From Bacteroidales bacterium M2 (lineage in GTDB: Bacteria; Bacteroidota; Bacteroidia; Bacteroidales; Muribaculaceae), in NCBI GenBank assembly GCA_001689415.1, contig LUJM01000007.1, positions 43,978 to 107,977 of the forward strand: DNA of 64,000 nucleotides, written 5' to 3'. How positions within the stretch are numbered: the stretch's first letter is position 1; each line of letters starts with the position of its first letter. Shown piece by piece: positions 9,080 through 17,500 of this stretch. A program made the translations under genes and the position numbers. The notes below the pieces were generated by a model. The model did no database searches and was not told the DNA's origin. It was given only the letters and a program-made list of their open reading frames with translations.

Positions 9080-9098
9080 CTCTCTTAGTAAGAGATAT
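9080..9098 (+). repeat. Left inverted repeat of invertible promoter segment
   Basis: The 19-base sequence CTCTCTTAGTAAGAGATAT is the exact reverse complement of 9263-9281. The core TCTCTTAGTAAGAGA is itself a palindrome around a single central base, as expected of a site bound by a recombinase dimer. Exact matching stops at the next base on both sides. Confidence 0.85.
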
Positions 9099-9216
9099 GG
9101 ATTAAAAGGTTGTTGCTGATATTGTATTGTTAATCAAGCTGATAAGCTAAGGACGATTCTCTCTCTAATTTGACATGAGGCCTTATCAGAGAATCAAGGC
9201 TAAAAATTTTTCGATT

Positions 9217-9251
9217 GATAGTAGCTGTTTCAGAAATATTTAGTAATTTTG
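9217..9251 (+). promoter_or_regulatory. Capsule promoter in inverted (OFF) orientation
   Basis: The block ends in the Bacteroidetes -7 box TAATTTTG (9244-9251) and begins with GATAGT at a 21-base spacing. It aligns without gaps to the leftward promoter of locus B (41442-41476), with 29 of 35 positions identical by eye, including CAGAAA and TTAGTAATTTTG. Here it reads away from upxY and toward the HAD phosphatase at 9364. The -33 element does not match the usual TTTG. Confidence 0.7.
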
Positions 9252-9262
9252 CATCATAAATA

Positions 9263-9281
9263 ATATCTCTTACTAAGAGAG
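9263..9281 (-). repeat. Right inverted repeat of invertible promoter segment
   Basis: ATATCTCTTACTAAGAGAG, the exact reverse complement of 9080-9098. It lies 11 bases downstream of the -7 box at 9244-9251. At locus B the equivalent gap between -7 box and site is 14 bases. Confidence 0.85.
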
Positions 9282-9351
9282 TATGACGAAACCGAACTAA
9301 AAGCTCCCTCTCCAAATACCTCCACCCTACCCTTTCTTGGATTATTTTTCG

Positions 9352-9359
9352 TAATTTTG
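9352..9359 (+). promoter_or_regulatory. Possible -7 box just before HAD gene
   Basis: TAATTTTG matches the Bacteroidetes -7 consensus TAnnTTTG but lies only 4 bases before the ATG at 9364. Transcripts from it would begin at or near the start codon (leaderless), or translation starts further in. No TTTG lies at the expected -33 spacing. Confidence 0.4.
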
Positions 9360-9363
9360 CAGC

Positions 9364-10158
9364 ATGGAAATCAAAGCTGTATTTTTCGATATCGACGGCA
9401 CACTCGTGCCATTTGGTGATCACGACATCCCTCAAGAGGTAAAGAATGCTATCCGCACATTGCGCGACAAGGGCATCAAAGTCTTCATCGCAACCGGACG
9501 ACACGCTAATTGGATTGACAATATTGGCGATACTGAGTTCGACGGATATGTAACTGTAAATGGAGGAATGAGTCTTTTATCCGACAAGAAAACTATCATT
9601 TATACACATCCTATTGCAACCGACGATATTCACCGCCTTATCGAATCGTACAAAGCCATGCCTCTCGAATTCTGCCTTGTACCGGCCGACGGAGACATTT
9701 TTATAAGCGGTATCAACGACTATGCCGCCAAGGCTTGCAAACTCATCAACATTCCACCTATCCCTATCAAACCGCTCGAATGCATCAACGGCAAAGATGT
9801 GGTACAGATGATGGCATTTGGCGAAGAAAAAGACTGGTCCGATCCATCCCTTTATTCAGCCATTCTCAAAAACTGCGATGCCACCAGTTGGAATCCATAC
9901 TTCTGCGACATAGTGCCGAAAGGAAGTTGCAAAAGCATCGGCATTGACCGCATGCTCGAATACTTCGACATACCTTTAAACCAAACATTGGCCTTTGGCG
10001 ACGGCGACAACGATATATCCATGATCAAGCATTGCCATATAGGCATCGCAATGGGCAATGCATCCGACAACGTAAAATCCGTAGCCGACTATATCACCAC
10101 CGACGTAAGAAACCACGGCGTTGTAGAAGCTCTAAAACACATCGGCTTACTACCTTAA
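9364..10158 (+). CDS. Cof-type HAD-superfamily hydrolase
   Basis: A 264-residue sugar-phosphate or nucleotide phosphatase-like HAD enzyme of the Cof/IIB subfamily, cytoplasmic. Motif I is FDIDGT with the nucleophile and acid/base Asp pair at residues 9 and 11. Motif II is near IATGR, and motif IV is GDGDND at residues 212-217. The cap domain between them is the alpha/beta IIB type. Length and motif spacing are standard, so it should be active. It is divergent to locus A, and in the present orientation of the 9080-9281 segment the capsule promoter faces it. The exact substrate cannot be told; Cof enzymes are often broad. Confidence 0.92.
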   Translation: MEIKAVFFDIDGTLVPFGDHDIPQEVKNAIRTLRDKGIKVFIATGRHANWIDNIGDTEFDGYVTVNGGMSLLSDKKTIIYTHPIATDDIHRLIESYKAMPLEFCLVPADGDIFISGINDYAAKACKLINIPPIPIKPLECINGKDVVQMMAFGEEKDWSDPSLYSAILKNCDATSWNPYFCDIVPKGSCKSIGIDRMLEYFDIPLNQTLAFGDGDNDISMIKHCHIGIAMGNASDNVKSVADYITTDVRNHGVVEALKHIGLLP

Positions 10159-10237
10159 AGCCCTGATTTCACGTATCGGTAAAAACCGATTGCCTCGTTC
10201 GCTTGTTACAATAGTATTAAAGACGATTTCTCTTTTA

Positions 10238-10245
10238 TACGTTTG
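10238..10245 (+). promoter_or_regulatory. -7 promoter box for OmpA-domain gene
   Basis: TACGTTTG fits the Bacteroidetes consensus TAnnTTTG and lies 19 bases before the ATG at 10265. No clear -33 TTTG is present at 19-21 bases. Confidence 0.5.
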
Positions 10246-10264
10246 CAACTAAAAAACTACTACT

Positions 10265-11065
10265 ATGGCAACGAACGACAACAACCGGCCATTAGATACC
10301 GGAAACAAGCGCCTCAAAGGCCACCCGGAACAGGGTAAACTCAATCCACATCATGAAGCGGCACGACTGGGAGCTCATACCGACGACGACGATATCATCG
10401 AACCGGCAACCACTGCCGATGTAGATGAAACACCACGATTCGTACGTTATGGTGCTGCAATCCTTCTCGGTCTTGCTTTTGGCGTAGGATGCTACATCTG
10501 GGTCGACGGCATTCCGTCTGCACCTCAGCGTAACGACAGGGTGAAAGCTGCTCCTACCGAACAGTATTTCACCCAAATGGGACTCTACGACAATCCGAAT
10601 GCCAAGGGTACCATTCCCGATCCATTCGTATCGCCCTTCGAACCGACCCTCGGCTCCGACAATAGCGATGCTACATACTACAGCGAAACAGCTATTACCG
10701 ATAATCCGGCCACTTCCACTACCGGCCGGACCGAATATGTGGCCATAAACCCCGTCGGCTCAAAACTGATTTACCTCTTTAAATACGACTCCGACAACGT
10801 GCCCGAAAACCCCGAACTCACAGCTATGGCAAGAGTGGCAAAACACAAAGGCCTCAGCCTCGATGTCAAAGCATACACCGACGAACACGGACGTGCTGTC
10901 TACAACCAACGCCTTAGCGAACGTCGAGCCCGCGCCATTGGCGATTATCTTGTCGCACATGGAGTACCGGCTTCAAAAGTATCTGTCCACGGCATGGGTG
11001 CTACACATGCATACGCCAACGATGCCCAGGACCGACGAGCCGAAGTTGTGGTCGTAAGACCGTAG
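10265..11065 (+). CDS. OmpA-family peptidoglycan-associated protein with one membrane anchor
   Basis: A 266-residue protein with three parts. A hydrophilic, charged N-terminus (1-60) is followed by one membrane helix at about residues 63-79 (AAILLGLAFGVGCYIWV). A long linker leads to a C-terminal OmpA-like domain at about 160-266. That domain holds LIYLFKYDSDNVPENPEL, the AYTDEHGRAVYNQRLSERRA stretch and VSVHGMGA, the pattern that binds diaminopimelate in peptidoglycan. With a cytoplasmic N-terminus and periplasmic OmpA domain it probably ties the inner membrane to the cell wall. It is monocistronic between its own -7 box and a strong terminator. Confidence 0.88.
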   Translation: MATNDNNRPLDTGNKRLKGHPEQGKLNPHHEAARLGAHTDDDDIIEPATTADVDETPRFVRYGAAILLGLAFGVGCYIWVDGIPSAPQRNDRVKAAPTEQYFTQMGLYDNPNAKGTIPDPFVSPFEPTLGSDNSDATYYSETAITDNPATSTTGRTEYVAINPVGSKLIYLFKYDSDNVPENPELTAMARVAKHKGLSLDVKAYTDEHGRAVYNQRLSERRARAIGDYLVAHGVPASKVSVHGMGATHAYANDAQDRRAEVVVVRP

Positions 11066-11085
11066 AATACTATATGACATAACGC

Positions 11086-11121
11086 AAAATAGCCCCGGCA
11101 GTCATCCGCCGGGGCTATTTT
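11086..11121. terminator. Bidirectional intrinsic terminator
   Basis: AAAATAGCCCCGGC (11086-11099) and its exact complement at 11108-11121 form a 14-bp stem with an 8-base loop. The arms supply T-runs on both strands. It separates the convergent OmpA gene (left) and folE (right). Confidence 0.9.
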
Positions 11122-11155
11122 GTATCACTTTCGATAGACTACAGTACTATATAGC

Positions 11156-11728
11156 CTATTTTATAGAATTTAAAAATTCAGAACGGAGAGCCGCATCGGC
11201 AAAGTCTCCATTATAATGCATAGTCGTCGTTGATGCATGCTGCTTCTCCACCCCGCGCATCTTCATACACAGATGCTCGCCCGAGCAAATAGCTATCACA
11301 CCTTTGGCTCCGGTCTGCCTGCTCACCTCTTCTACAATCTGAGCAGTAAAACGTTCCTGCACCTGAAGCCTGCGGGCAAACACATCAACTATACGAGCAA
11401 GTTTGCTCAAACCCACAATCTTACCGTTTGGAATATAACCAATAGAAATAGTCCCGAAAAACGGAAGTACATGATGCTCGCATAGTGAGTAGAATTCGAT
11501 ATCCTTCACCACTACAATCTGCGATCCTTCATGCTCGAAAATAGCTTGCCCTACCACTTCGTCCGGATTCGTACGATATCCCGAAGTAAGAAATGCCAAA
11601 GCCTTGGCTGCACGCATAGGGGTACGCACAAGGCCCTCGCGGGTCGTATCTTCTCCCAAAAGTGTTATTATGCTTTCGACATGCGATGCAATTGCCTCTA
11701 AACGTTCCTGATCGGTAAGCTGATTCAT
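11156..11728 (-). CDS. folE: GTP cyclohydrolase I
   Basis: Converts GTP to 7,8-dihydroneopterin triphosphate, the first step of folate synthesis. It acts as a cytoplasmic homodecamer with one zinc per subunit. The zinc and catalytic residues are visible in SLCEHHVLPFFG near residue 80 and in the later SGEHLCMKMRGV segment, and GYIPNGKIVGLSKLAR lies between them. At 190 residues it is the normal length. The start is 2 bases past the stop of the SPOR gene, so the two are co-transcribed with tpiA, an arrangement known in other Bacteroidales. Confidence 0.97.
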   Translation of the reverse strand: MNQLTDQERLEAIASHVESIITLLGEDTTREGLVRTPMRAAKALAFLTSGYRTNPDEVVGQAIFEHEGSQIVVVKDIEFYSLCEHHVLPFFGTISIGYIPNGKIVGLSKLARIVDVFARRLQVQERFTAQIVEEVSRQTGAKGVIAICSGEHLCMKMRGVEKQHASTTTMHYNGDFADAALRSEFLNSIK

Positions 11729-11729
11729 T

Positions 11730-12224
11730 TCAATCGAGTGTATTTATTTTTTCACGTACTATTCGCATATAAGCCGCCATCGACGGAAATGCATGGCGTA
11801 ATTCTGCCATCGCCGCCTCTGCCTCTGCACGTGTACGGAAATCGCCCACCTTTACTCGCCAATATGGAGAATTAAAGGTTACATAAGTCCGCATTTGAGG
11901 AAATTGCGACTTAACCTGACTATGGCGGGCTTCGGCCTGACGGCGGGCCGTCCGAGGATTATTGTCATCAAAAACCTGAACCCTGTACCCCACCCTCGTA
12001 GACACGTGCGACGAGCCGGAAGCATTCACATAGCCGTCTGACTCTTCTCGTTCAACATCCGATGCTACTGCTTCGGGGGTAGAAACAAGCTTGCCAAGGC
12101 TTTCCGGCTGATATATCACTATATTACCACCGGCATTGATATGCTGCACTATCGAGGGTTGCTCGGCAGCCACACTCAAGCATGCTATCGCACACGATAA
12201 AACAAGGATTACAAGTTTCGACAT
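11730..12224 (-). CDS. SPOR-domain periplasmic protein
   Basis: A 164-residue protein starting at MSKLVILVLSCAIACLSVAA, a clear signal peptide. An in-frame ATG at 12248 also exists, but it lies inside a hairpin and would bury the signal peptide, so the later start is preferred. The C-terminal 75 residues form a SPOR domain (GYRVQVFDDNNPRTARRQAE, then YWRVKVGDFRTRAEAEAA). SPOR domains bind denuded glycan strands of septal peptidoglycan. It sits between tpiA and folE in a conserved order. A cell-division or wall role is inferred from the domain alone. Confidence 0.88.
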   Translation of the reverse strand: MSKLVILVLSCAIACLSVAAEQPSIVQHINAGGNIVIYQPESLGKLVSTPEAVASDVEREESDGYVNASGSSHVSTRVGYRVQVFDDNNPRTARRQAEARHSQVKSQFPQMRTYVTFNSPYWRVKVGDFRTRAEAEAAMAELRHAFPSMAAYMRIVREKINTLD

Positions 12225-12242
12225 AATGATTATTAGAAAGTA

Positions 12243-12282
12243 CACCAAAGCTTGCCCCGGGTAAACAGAGCAAGCCTTGGTG
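12243..12282 (-). terminator. Hairpin between tpiA and SPOR gene
   Basis: CACCAAAGCTTGC (12243-12255) pairs with GCAAGCCTTGGTG (12270-12282) apart from one bulge or mismatch. It follows the tpiA stop, but the T-run after it is poor. It may be a weak or processing hairpin rather than a full terminator. Confidence 0.5.
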
Positions 12283-12296
12283 ATTATTGTGTGTTT

Positions 12297-13052
12297 TTAG
12301 AACGCGTTTACAATGCCCATGAAGTCGGCACATTTGAGCGCTGCTCCACCGATAAGGCCACCGTCGATGTCGGGTTTTGCAAAGAGTTCGGCTGCGTTAG
12401 AGGGCTTGCAGCTGCCACCATAAAGTATAGAGGTATTGGCTGCTACTTCCTCGCCGTACTTGCCGGCGATTACGCTGCGTATCCAAGCGTGCATATCTTC
12501 TGCCTGCTCGGGGGTAGCGGTCTTGCCGGTACCGATTGCCCATACGGGTTCGTAAGCAAGAACGATTTTACCGAAATCTTCAGCACTCAGGTTGAACAAT
12601 CCTTCTTCTACCTGGCGACGAACAACTTCGTTGAACGAACCGTCTTCGCGCTCTGCAAGCACTTCACCGATGCAGAAAATAGGGGTAAGGCCGTTTTCGA
12701 GCGCAAGAGCTACCTTCTCACGGAGGGTCTCGGCAGTTTCACCGTAGTACTGGCGGCGTTCGCTGTGACCAAGTATAACGTATTTGGCAGTGGTAGAAGC
12801 TACCATGGGAGCTGAAACTTCACCGGTATATGCACCCGATTTGTGATCGGCGCAGTTTTCAGCACCAAGGCCGAGACGGGTCTGGTCGATTACTGCAGCT
12901 ACAGGGCAAAGGTGGGTGAAAGGTACACAAATCACAACGTCGCACTTGGGGGCTGCTGCGGCCAGGGCTTCGTTTACTTCTTTGGCAAGGGCTACACCTT
13001 CCTGTACGGTGGTGTTCATTTTCCAGTTGCCAGCAACGATATTCTTTCTCAT
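12297..13052 (-). CDS. tpiA: Triose-phosphate isomerase
   Basis: Interconverts dihydroxyacetone phosphate and glyceraldehyde 3-phosphate in glycolysis. All catalytic landmarks are present: GNWKMN with the active-site Lys at residue 11, HSERR with the electrophilic His near 97, and YEPVWAIGTGKTA with the catalytic Glu near 167 and the mobile loop. The start MRKNIVAGNWKMN at 13052 gives the normal length of 251 residues. A longer frame opens at 13121, but its extra 23 codons overlap the promoter at 13091-13122 and are rejected. Downstream are the SPOR gene and folE on the same strand. Confidence 0.98.
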   Translation of the reverse strand: MRKNIVAGNWKMNTTVQEGVALAKEVNEALAAAAPKCDVVICVPFTHLCPVAAVIDQTRLGLGAENCADHKSGAYTGEVSAPMVASTTAKYVILGHSERRQYYGETAETLREKVALALENGLTPIFCIGEVLAEREDGSFNEVVRRQVEEGLFNLSAEDFGKIVLAYEPVWAIGTGKTATPEQAEDMHAWIRSVIAGKYGEEVAANTSILYGGSCKPSNAAELFAKPDIDGGLIGGAALKCADFMGIVNAF

Positions 13053-13090
13053 TGTTATTTTGTAAAAATTTGATTTCTTTTTTGCAGATG

Positions 13091-13122
13091 CAAAATTAGC
13101 GAGAATTTTGCAGCCTGCCAAA
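13091..13122 (-). promoter_or_regulatory. Promoter of tpiA operon
   Basis: Reading leftwards: TTTG (13122-13119), a 20-base spacer, then TAATTTTG (13098-13091). This is an exact match to the Bacteroidetes sigma-ABfr consensus TTTG-N19-21-TAnnTTTG. It lies 38 bases before the tpiA ATG and fixes the shorter tpiA start. Confidence 0.85.
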
Positions 13123-13163
13123 TATCATGAGAAAAAACTACTCACTAATTTCTAATCTGTAAA

Positions 13164-14537
13164 TTAGATTCTCCAACCGCCTCCGAGGCTCTTATAGAGA
13201 TTGATAAGGGCAAGGTACTCGTCGCGAACTGCATTACTCAATCCAACCTGCGCCTCAAAGTAGCGGCGCTGCGCGTCGAGTACGTCGATATAATTTATCA
13301 CACCCATGCTATACTGCATGTATGCCAGCTGAGCATACTTCTGCGCAGCCTCGAGGAGTTCTCTACGACGCTCGGTAGTTTGTTTGATCAGGCGGAAAGT
13401 CACAGCGGCATCGTCAACCTCTTTAAAGGCTGTCAGCACCTTCTGCTCATAGTTCAAGCGGCTTTGGTCATATGCAGCAATCGATGCCTTATAGCGGCGC
13501 TTGTTGCGGCCAAAATCAAGAATGGTTCCGCTTATCTGGCCTACTATATAAGTAAACGGAGACTGAAAGAATCCCTTCAGGTCATCATTCTCAAGGCCTC
13601 CGGTAAGGCCGATTCGCAACTTGGGAAAACGGTCGGCATAGGTCACTCCGACATTTGCCAGGGCCCCGGCAAGTGAAGCCTCGGCTGCTCGAAGGTCGGG
13701 GCGACGCTTCAACAGCGACGACGGCAGCCCTATGGGAAATTCCTGCCGTATAGGCTCATTAAACGATAGTTTGCCTCGGCTGATTTCCTGACCCGGATAG
13801 CGGCCAAGAAGCAGTGATATAGCATTCTTCTGAATCTCAATCTGACGCTCAAGACCCGGAATTAACGCTGCCGCAGATGCATACTCCACCTGTGCCTGTT
13901 GATATACGGTTTCGGGTGTCAGGCCGCCTTCAAAACGCAGCTTTGCCTTTTTAAGGTTCTCCTCGCGAGTAAAAAGTGTTCGGCGGACAATCGAAAGCTC
14001 ATTATCAAGAGCAAGCAGGTTTACATACGCGCTCGCAATCTCCGACACCAATGTCATCTGCATAGCACGCTGGTTTTCAACACTTGCACGAAACTCTGCC
14101 GCACCTTTGCGCTGCGCCCATTTGAGGCCTCCCCACAGGTCGACTTCCCAACTCAAAGAAGCCTTAAGGCTATACTCAGGCTGGTCGCTATGCGGCTTGC
14201 CATGATAATCATTTGTTTCATGATCGGCAAGAACAAGACCACTGACTGTGGGCGCATAGTTGAGTTTTTGAACGCCGTACAACTGACGCATCTGTTCTAC
14301 CTTTGCCGCCGCTGCAAGGAAATCACGGTTATGCTCCAGTGCCTCGCGAATAAGGCCTACCAGGGTGGAATCGCTGTAGAAACTCCACCACTCCATATCG
14401 GCAAGGGTGATACTGTCGGTTGCATTTCCTGCAAGCGACATCGGAAGGTCAAGCTGGGGCTTCTGGCAATTCTTGACTCCTGAACAAGAGCCAAGCATTA
14501 TTGCCGCAAAGAGATATATCAATAGTCTTGCTTTCAT
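13164..14537 (-). CDS. Outer membrane efflux lipoprotein (TolC/NodT/OprM family)
   Basis: The outer membrane channel of a tripartite efflux pump, 457 residues. The N-terminus MKARLLIYLFAAIMLGSCSG is a lipoprotein signal with the acylated Cys at residue 18. Two repeated OEP domains follow, typical of the NodT branch; SWEVDLWGGLKWAQRKGAAE and LRAAEASLAGALANVGVTYA are family landmarks. It is the last gene of the operon, and its start overlaps the pump gene stop by 4 bases. It would form a trimeric tunnel docking on the RND pump and the fusion protein encoded upstream. Substrates are unknown. Confidence 0.93.
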   Translation of the reverse strand: MKARLLIYLFAAIMLGSCSGVKNCQKPQLDLPMSLAGNATDSITLADMEWWSFYSDSTLVGLIREALEHNRDFLAAAAKVEQMRQLYGVQKLNYAPTVSGLVLADHETNDYHGKPHSDQPEYSLKASLSWEVDLWGGLKWAQRKGAAEFRASVENQRAMQMTLVSEIASAYVNLLALDNELSIVRRTLFTREENLKKAKLRFEGGLTPETVYQQAQVEYASAAALIPGLERQIEIQKNAISLLLGRYPGQEISRGKLSFNEPIRQEFPIGLPSSLLKRRPDLRAAEASLAGALANVGVTYADRFPKLRIGLTGGLENDDLKGFFQSPFTYIVGQISGTILDFGRNKRRYKASIAAYDQSRLNYEQKVLTAFKEVDDAAVTFRLIKQTTERRRELLEAAQKYAQLAYMQYSMGVINYIDVLDAQRRYFEAQVGLSNAVRDEYLALINLYKSLGGGWRI

Positions 14538-17500
14538 TTTTTCGATAGTTTTTTCTTAGCCTTATCAATAAGTACAAAGAAGAATGGAACAAAAACTATA
14601 CCGACCGTTATGGCCACAAGCATACCGAAGAAAACACCGGTGCCGATATCGCGACGGGCTGCAGAGCCCGGGCCGGTGGCAAATACCAGTGGCAATAGGC
14701 CGAGCATAAATGCGAGCGATGTCATCACCAACGGTCTGAATCGCAATCGGGCTGCTGTCAATGCCGCCTGCACCGCATCTATGCCTTTATCGGTCTCTTC
14801 TTTTGCAAACTCCACAATCAGAATCGCATTCTTTGCAACAAGACCGACAAGCATCACAAGGCCGATCTGGAAGTAAATATTGTTTTCAAGTCCGCATATC
14901 GCGATACCGAGATAGGCGCCCACACCTGCAATAGGCAACGATAGAATTACCGCCATGGGCACGCTCCAGCTCTCGTAGAGTGCGGCCAGGAACAGGAACA
15001 CAAACAGGAATGCCAGACCAAGCACAGCGGCAGTATTGCCTGAATTATGCTTTTGCTGATACGATAGGCCCGACCATTCGACACCAATATTCTCTGGCAA
15101 GTGTTCTCTCACTATCTGCTCAAGCTTTTCCATAGCCTGACCGGTACTGTAGCCGCTGCCGGCTTCGCCCGATATTGTTGCCGAATTAAACATATTGAAT
15201 CGTTTTACCGATCCCGGGCCGGCGGTATATCGGCTCGTACCAAGCGATGTGATTGGCACCATATTGCCGTTGGCACTACGTACAAAGAACAGGTTCAAAT
15301 CCTGACGTCCCTGACGGTAGGGAGTCTCCGCCTGGATATATACGCGGTAGATGCGGTTAAACATATTGAAGTCATTTACATAAACCGAGCCTGTAAAGGC
15401 CTTCATCGTCGAGAATATATCGCTCAATGGTATGCCCTGCAGTTTTGCCTTATCACGGTCTACGTCAAAGAAAAGCTGTGGGATATCACTCTGGAGCGAT
15501 GTCGAAAGACCGGAAAACTCCGGACTGTTCTCTGTATAATAGCGAAGGGTATCTACCGCCCGCGAAAGGTCGTCGTACGTGGCATCGGCACGTGCCTCAA
15601 GCACCATTTCAAAACCGCCCGACGTACCAAGTCCCGGGATAATCGCCGGAGTAAAGAAGTAAATCTTCGCTTCGGGATACTCCGACAACTCGGCGGATAC
15701 TCGTTCGCGCAATTCTGCAAGCGAGTTATTACCGCGTTCGTCAGCTGGTTTGAGAATCACTGTCAGCTGGGCATGAGCCTGGTTTGTACCCATGCGCGGC
15801 GACGAACCATTGACATTGAGCACATACTCTACATCCTTGTCGGCGAGCAGGAATTCCATAGCCCTGTCGGCAACCTCGCGGGTTCGCTCTATCGTCGCAC
15901 CCTCCGGCAATTCGAGTTCAAGGGTAAAATATCCCTGGTCTTCGGGCGACATAAAACTTGTAGGCACCAGGCGGTTGCTCACAAATATTACAACCAATGC
16001 CATACCGAACGCTGCAAGCATTCTGCGCGGATGTGTCAACGACCGTCCGACCATGCGGCAATAGAAGTGATTGCCTCGCATAAGCCAATAGTTGATAAGC
16101 CTGAAGAATTTGCGTTTACGCTTCTTGCCCTGTGGTTTGAGCAACATCGCACACATAACCGGCGACAAGGTAAGTGCAACAATGGTCGATATTATCACAC
16201 TCACTGCAATCGTGATTGTAAACTGACGGTACAACTGACCGGTAATACCGGGCAGGAAGCTTACAGGTACAAACACCGCACAGAGCACAAGCGACATCGC
16301 TATAAGGGCGCTACCAAGGCCCTCCATAGCCCGGCGTGTAGCCTCGGGTGGGTCTACATGCTCTCGCTCCATGATACGATCTACGTTCTCTACTACCACA
16401 ATAGCATCGTCAACTACGATACCGATTGCAAGGATAAGGCCGAGCAGCGTCAGCATATTGAGCGAGAATCCGAATATCAGCATCACACCGAATGTACCGA
16501 TAAGCGATATAGGCACGGCGATGACGGGGATAAGCGTAGCCCTCCAGTTTTGAAGTGAAAGGAAAACTACAAGGATAACAAGAAGCAAAGCCTCAAAGAA
16601 CGTACGGTATACATGGTGGATAGACTCCTTAATATATGTTGTCATATCAAATGGAATCTCATATGTAAGTCCTTCAGGAAAGCCTTTTGCAATATCATCC
16701 ATGGTAGACTTGATCTGATTCGCCACATCCATAGCATTCGAGCCGGGAAGCATGCCGATTTCAAGCACTGCGGCATTGCCACCATTGATACCGCTCTCGG
16801 TGCTATAGCTCGATGCCTCGAGGCTTACTCGGGCTACATCTTTAAGGCGTATTATCGAGCCATTGGCATTGGCGCGGATCACAATATCTTCGAACTCTGC
16901 AACACTCGACAAGCGGCCTCGGGCAATAATAGGCACCGTCATATCGATACCCTGCATCGGCGCCTGACCAAGAACACCGGCTGCTGATTCGCGGTTTTGA
17001 TCTTTCAAGGCATTCTGAATATCCTTGACAGTCAAGCCCATATCCGCGAGTTTATCAGGTTGCACAAATATCTGCATCGCATAGTAGCGGCCACCGACGT
17101 TGCGGATAGAACCCACACCAGGCACTCGGCGCAAAGGGTCGAGAACATTGAGCGTTGCGTAGTTCGACAGGTATATCTCGTCAAATTTAGGGTCTGACGA
17201 AAGCAGTGTAATGGTCATCAGCTTGTTGGCTGTCTCTTTTTCAACACTGATACCGTTCTGTACAACCTCTGCCGGAAGTCGGCTTTCGGCTTTCTTCACA
17301 CGGTTCTGAACATCTACCGCAGCAAGCTCGGGGTCTACTCCGATATCAAATGTGACAAGAGCCGAGAATCCGCCTGAATTCGAGCTCGACGAACTCATAT
17401 ATATCATGCCGGGCGTACCGTTCAGCTCCTGTTCGATAGGCGTTGCAACTGCCTGAGTCACTGTCATGGCATCAGCACCTGGATAAGAAGCACTCACTCG

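Larger units (their letters stand above)
9080..9281. other. Invertible DNA segment controlling capsule locus A
   Basis: Two perfect 19-bp inverted repeats bound a 164-bp segment (9099-9262) placed between the leader of upxY and the divergent HAD phosphatase gene. This is the architecture of phase-variable capsule promoters in Bacteroides, where a site-specific recombinase flips the promoter. The promoter inside (9217-9251) points right, away from upxY, so the assembled orientation should be OFF for locus A. Inverting it would recreate the promoter, spacer, site and leader order found at locus B (41300-41476), with nearly identical distances. No recombinase gene is present in the window, so it would act in trans. 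Confidence 0.8.

Noticed and set aside
8910..9363. Mobile element or insertion sequence remnants flanked by the 19-bp repeats
   Set aside because: The 164-bp segment holds no transposase fragment and no target duplication; the matching promoter at locus B explains it as a promoter switch.
9130..9504. Leftward open frame of 124 codons crossing the invertible segment
   Set aside because: It runs through the right inverted repeat and the promoter and overlaps the start of the HAD gene antisense; the translation has no recognisable domain and the region is better explained as regulatory.
12297..13121. Longer tpiA reading frame starting at 13121
   Set aside because: The first 23 codons overlap a consensus promoter at 13091-13122 and are not part of the TPI fold; the normal start is 13052.
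15101..16558. Rightward open frame of 485 codons
   Set aside because: It is the antisense shadow of the RND pump gene; the product is Arg/His/Cys-rich low-complexity sequence with no domain, and the sense strand has a full family match.
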